DNA of 7,375 nucleotides, taken from positions 1-7,375 of the forward strand of contig JBJOMQ010000125.1 of NCBI GenBank assembly GCA_046052275.1. Direction: 5' to 3'. The first letter of the stretch is position 1. Every line of letters starts with the position of its first letter. Shown here one piece after another: positions 5,372 to 7,375 of the stretch. The notes beneath the pieces were generated by a model. That model ran no database searches, was not told the origin of the DNA, and was given only the letters and a program-made list of their open reading frames with translations. The position numbers and the translations under genes were made by a program. Source of the stretch: UBA668 sp046052275 (GTDB taxonomy: Bacteria; Actinomycetota; Acidimicrobiia; Acidimicrobiales; Ilumatobacteraceae).

Positions 5372-6190
5372 ATGTACCCAGTCCCCACCACGCTCTCGCC
5401 GAGTCGCGTCGACTCGTTCCTCAAGTGCCCGCTCGCCTTCCGCTTCTCAAGCATCGAACGCCTTCCCGAGCCGCCGAGCGCCCCGGCCACCAAGGGCTCG
5501 CTCGTGCACCGCGCCCTCGAGTTGCTGCTCACCCTGCCGGCCGCCGAGCGCACCCGCGCTGCCGGCGACGAGTGCTTCGAGCAGGCCGCCGCCGAGTATC
5601 TCAGCGAGCCCGACTTCACCGGCCTGCAGCTCTCCGAGGCCGAGGCCGCCGAGTTCTTCGCCGATGCCCGCACGCTGGCGCAGGGCTACTTCGACATCGA
5701 GAACCCCGCCGACGTGCAGCCGGTCGGTCTCGAACTGCGAGTCGAGGCGCCCGTCGGCGACGTGCTGCTGCGCGGCATCATCGACCGACTCGAGCTCGAC
5801 GCCGACGGCCGCTACGTCATCACCGACTACAAGTCGAGCACGGCGCCCCCTCCCGCCTACCAGGCCGAGAAGTTCCACCAACTGCAGAGCTACGCCTACA
5901 TGGTCGAGCATGTCTACGGGCAGCGGCCCGCCACCCTCCGTCTCATGTACCTGCGCTGCGGCAGCGTGATCTCATCGTCGCCCACCGGCCCGTCGCTGCG
6001 CGCTGCGGCGAACCGCACCACGGCGGTCCACCAGGCAGTGGCAACCGCGTGCGCAACGGGCAACTTCGCTGCGAAGCGCTCGAACCTGTGCTCGTACTGC
6101 TTCTTCAAGGACTGGTGCCCCGAGTTCGGGGGCGATCCCGAGGCCGCACGAACCGAGGTGCCCATCCGCCTGGCCGAGCGGGCAGGCTGA
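5372..6190 (+). CDS. RecB/AddB/Cas4-type PD-(D/E)XK nuclease with probable 4Fe-4S cluster
   Basis: Predicted 272-residue stand-alone exonuclease-like protein (PDDEXK_1 type). Nuclease motifs are in order: GSLVH with H46, GIIDRLE with D138, ITDYKSS with D152 and K154 (the D-x-K variant of the E-x-K motif), and QLQSYAY at 170-176 (the motif after the active site in RecB-like nucleases). Four cysteines frame the fold: C19 in LKCPLAF, then C240, C243 and C249 in LCSYCFFKDWCPEF. This C...C-x2-C-x5-C arrangement matches the 4Fe-4S site of AddB and Cas4. The opening LSPSRVDSFLKCPLAFRF and the general layout match the solo actinobacterial RecB-family exonuclease Rv2119, recalled from memory. No helicase domain is attached, and no Cas genes or CRISPR repeats are nearby, so a Cas4 role is not supported. 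Likely acts on DNA in repair; the physiological role is uncertain. Confidence 0.92.
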   Translation: MYPVPTTLSPSRVDSFLKCPLAFRFSSIERLPEPPSAPATKGSLVHRALELLLTLPAAERTRAAGDECFEQAAAEYLSEPDFTGLQLSEAEAAEFFADARTLAQGYFDIENPADVQPVGLELRVEAPVGDVLLRGIIDRLELDADGRYVITDYKSSTAPPPAYQAEKFHQLQSYAYMVEHVYGQRPATLRLMYLRCGSVISSSPTGPSLRAAANRTTAVHQAVATACATGNFAAKRSNLCSYCFFKDWCPEFGGDPEAARTEVPIRLAERAG

Positions 6191-6221
6191 GCGCGCCAGC
6201 GCCGCCTGCCAACATGGCGGG

Positions 6222-6755
6222 GTGAGCGCCGTCGCAGCATTCGACCAGCGGGCCGACGCCGCGCTCGAGCGGTTCAGGGGACGTCGTCCCCTCGACCGCA
6301 CGATGGTGGCCGCCAGCGAGCTTGGCGACTTCGCCCTCGTCTGGCACATCGCCGGCGCCGCCCGCGGCCTCACCGGTGACGCCCGCGCGACGCAGGCATT
6401 CGTGTTCGCAGCGCTCCTCGGCGCCGAGAGCCTGCTCGTCAACCAGGGGATCAAGCGGCTGTTCCGCCGCTCCCGGCCCACTGCGTCGGGCGACCCGCGG
6501 CTCACCGTGCGCACCCCGTCGACCAGCTCGTTCCCCAGCGGCCACGCCTCCTCGGCGTTCTTCGCAGCCACGCTGCTCACGTCGTGGGACGGTGCGGCCC
6601 TCGCCCCGCTGTGGTTCGGCATCGCCGCTGTCGTCGCCATGAGCCGTGTCTACGTGCGCATCCACCACGCCTCCGACGTGGTCGGCGGCGCCGTGGTGGG
6701 CGCTGCCCTTGCCGTGGCAGCTCGGGCGCTGCTCACCATGACACCCTGGGCGTAG
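6222..6755 (+). CDS. PAP2-family membrane phosphatase
   Basis: Predicted 177-residue integral membrane phosphatase with the complete three-part PAP2 signature: K78-x6-R85-P86 (KRLFRRSRP), F-P-S-G-H at 104-108 with H108, and S141-R142-x5-H148-x3-D152 (SRVYVRIHHASD). H148 would be the nucleophile. Hydrophobic segments are at roughly 57-74, 110-120, 124-141 and 153-172. The family dephosphorylates phosphatidate, phosphatidylglycerophosphate, isoprenyl diphosphates or related lipids; this sequence does not tell which. Start is GTG 6222 (MSAVAAFDQRADAALERF), 31 bases after the nuclease stop. A weak CAACAT box six bases upstream partly fits the leaderless pattern. The GTG is the only sensible start because the nearby ATG 6214 is out of frame. 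The neighbouring WS/DGAT acyltransferase makes phosphatidate-to-diacylglycerol conversion an attractive guess. Confidence 0.92.
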   Translation: MSAVAAFDQRADAALERFRGRRPLDRTMVAASELGDFALVWHIAGAARGLTGDARATQAFVFAALLGAESLLVNQGIKRLFRRSRPTASGDPRLTVRTPSTSSFPSGHASSAFFAATLLTSWDGAALAPLWFGIAAVVAMSRVYVRIHHASDVVGGAVVGAALAVAARALLTMTPWA

Positions 6756-6766
6756 CTGCACGGGGC

Positions 6767-6779
6767 GGCCGGCTCGGCC
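6767..6779 (+). other. Short GC hairpin between PAP2 and WS/DGAT genes
   Basis: GGCCG, loop GCT, CGGCC forms a perfect five-pair stem 11 bases after the PAP2 stop. No T-tract follows. It may be a weak termination or mRNA-end structure, or a chance result of GC-rich sequence. Confidence 0.25.
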
Positions 6780-6803
6780 CGACAGGGCACGGGTCGCCGC
6801 CGT

Positions 6804-6809
6804 TAGCCT
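6804..6809 (+). promoter_or_regulatory. Putative -10 element (TAGCCT) for the WS/DGAT gene
   Basis: TAGCCT matches TAnnnT and ends eight bases before the ATG at 6818. It supports that ATG over the in-frame ATG at 6839 and suggests separate transcription from the PAP2 gene. Confidence 0.45.
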
Positions 6810-6817
6810 CTCTGGGC

Positions 6818-7375
6818 ATGTCGGCGGCGCCTGGACCCATGCCTCGATTCGACCGTGCGATGTCGGACGCCGAGGCCCTGATGTGGCGGCTCGAGAAGGA
6901 CCCGCACCTCAGCAGCACGTTCTCGAATGTCACCGTGCTCGACCGTCCGGTCGAGATCGACCGGCTCCTTCGGCGCATGGAGCGAGCTGTCTACGCAGTC
7001 CCCCGCCTTCGCCAGCGGGTGCAGCCGACACCTGCCAACATCTCGCCTCCCGTCTGGGTCGACGATCCGAACTTCGACATCCACTTCCACGTCCGGCACC
7101 TCGCGCTGCCGGCGCCGGGTTCGATGCGACAGTTGCTCGACCTCGCCTCGATGCTGACCGCCGATGCCTTCGACCGCACGCGCCCCCTGTGGCAGTTCTT
7201 CGTCGTCGATGGTCTCGAGGGCGGCCGCGGTGCCCTCATCGAGAAGTTCCACCACACCCTCGTCGACGGCGAGGCCGGCGTGCAGGTGTCGCTGCAGTTC
7301 CTCGACCTCGAGCGCGATCCCGTCGAGCCGCCGCCGCTCGATCCCGATCTCGTGGCCGCCGCACACGAGGCCGAG
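6818..7375 (+). CDS. Wax ester synthase/diacylglycerol acyltransferase (WS/DGAT), N-terminal part, cut by the right edge
   Basis: The frame stays open for 186 codons from ATG 6818 to the window end, so roughly the first 40 percent of a typical 450-480-residue protein is present. The acyltransferase active-site motif HHTLVDG is at 145-151 (HHxxxDG, H146 the predicted general base), preceded by RPLWQFFVVDGL and IEKF as usual in the family. The N-terminus FDRAMSDAEALMWRLEKD resembles the common MSxxDAxFLxxE opening. Such enzymes transfer acyl groups from acyl-CoA to diacylglycerol or fatty alcohols, forming triacylglycerol or wax esters at the membrane and lipid droplets. A start at 6839 would remove seven residues and remains possible; the TAGCCT box favours 6818. 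It lies 62 bases after the PAP2 phosphatase in the same direction. Substrate preference cannot be read from the N-terminal part. Confidence 0.93.
   Translation, partial: MSAAPGPMPRFDRAMSDAEALMWRLEKDPHLSSTFSNVTVLDRPVEIDRLLRRMERAVYAVPRLRQRVQPTPANISPPVWVDDPNFDIHFHVRHLALPAPGSMRQLLDLASMLTADAFDRTRPLWQFFVVDGLEGGRGALIEKFHHTLVDGEAGVQVSLQFLDLERDPVEPPPLDPDLVAAAHEAE

Noticed and set aside
5372..6190. Cas4 of a CRISPR adaptation module
   Set aside because: No repeats, cas1 or cas2 are in the window; the protein matches the solo actinobacterial RecB-like family better.
6214..6216. ATG upstream of the PAP2 gene as its start
   Set aside because: It is out of frame with the PAP2 coding sequence; the GTG at 6222 is the in-frame start.

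Overview
The window is GC-rich and gene-dense, with short intergenic gaps. The strong G/C preference at third codon positions, the lipid-catabolic gene content and the TAnnnT hexamers just upstream of start codons all fit a high-GC actinomycete. The proteins recall mycobacterial FadD19-, Hsd4A- and Rv2119-type families, and a non-mycobacterial lineage such as Acidimicrobiia is plausible. The lineage is inferred from memory, without a database search.

Layout: (1) Positions 1-516, minus strand, hold the N-terminal 172 residues of an acyl-CoA dehydrogenase that runs off the left edge. (2) A 99-bp divergent spacer (517-615) carries one TAnnnT element facing each way. (3) Positions 616-5288, plus strand, hold a tight four-gene cluster: FadD-type acyl-CoA ligase, MFE-2-like short-chain dehydrogenase, a second acyl-CoA dehydrogenase, and an alpha/beta hydrolase whose ATG lies one base after the preceding stop. 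(4) Positions 5372-6190 encode a stand-alone RecB/AddB/Cas4-type PD-(D/E)XK nuclease with four cysteines placed for an iron-sulfur cluster. (5) Positions 6222-6755 encode a small PAP2 membrane phosphatase. (6) From 6818 to the right edge lies the N-terminal part of a WS/DGAT acyltransferase with an intact HHxxxDG motif.

Working together: the ligase would activate a fatty or steroid-side-chain carboxylate to its CoA thioester. The two dehydrogenases would introduce the alpha-beta double bond, and the short-chain dehydrogenase would oxidise the 3-hydroxyacyl-CoA. The hydrolase may release a product or cleave an ester or thioester. No hydratase or thiolase is visible, so the route is incomplete here. 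The PAP2/WS-DGAT pair at the right could serve neutral-lipid storage, linking to the same acyl-CoA pool. The nuclease looks like an unrelated housekeeping neighbour.

I saw no mobile element, CRISPR array, tRNA or rRNA, and no convincing intrinsic terminator with a T-tract. Most of the window is ordinary actinobacterial lipid metabolism. The most informative non-coding signal is the recurring TAnnnT hexamer 6-8 bases upstream of five of the seven start codons (a weak sixth case exists), which suggests leaderless transcription.
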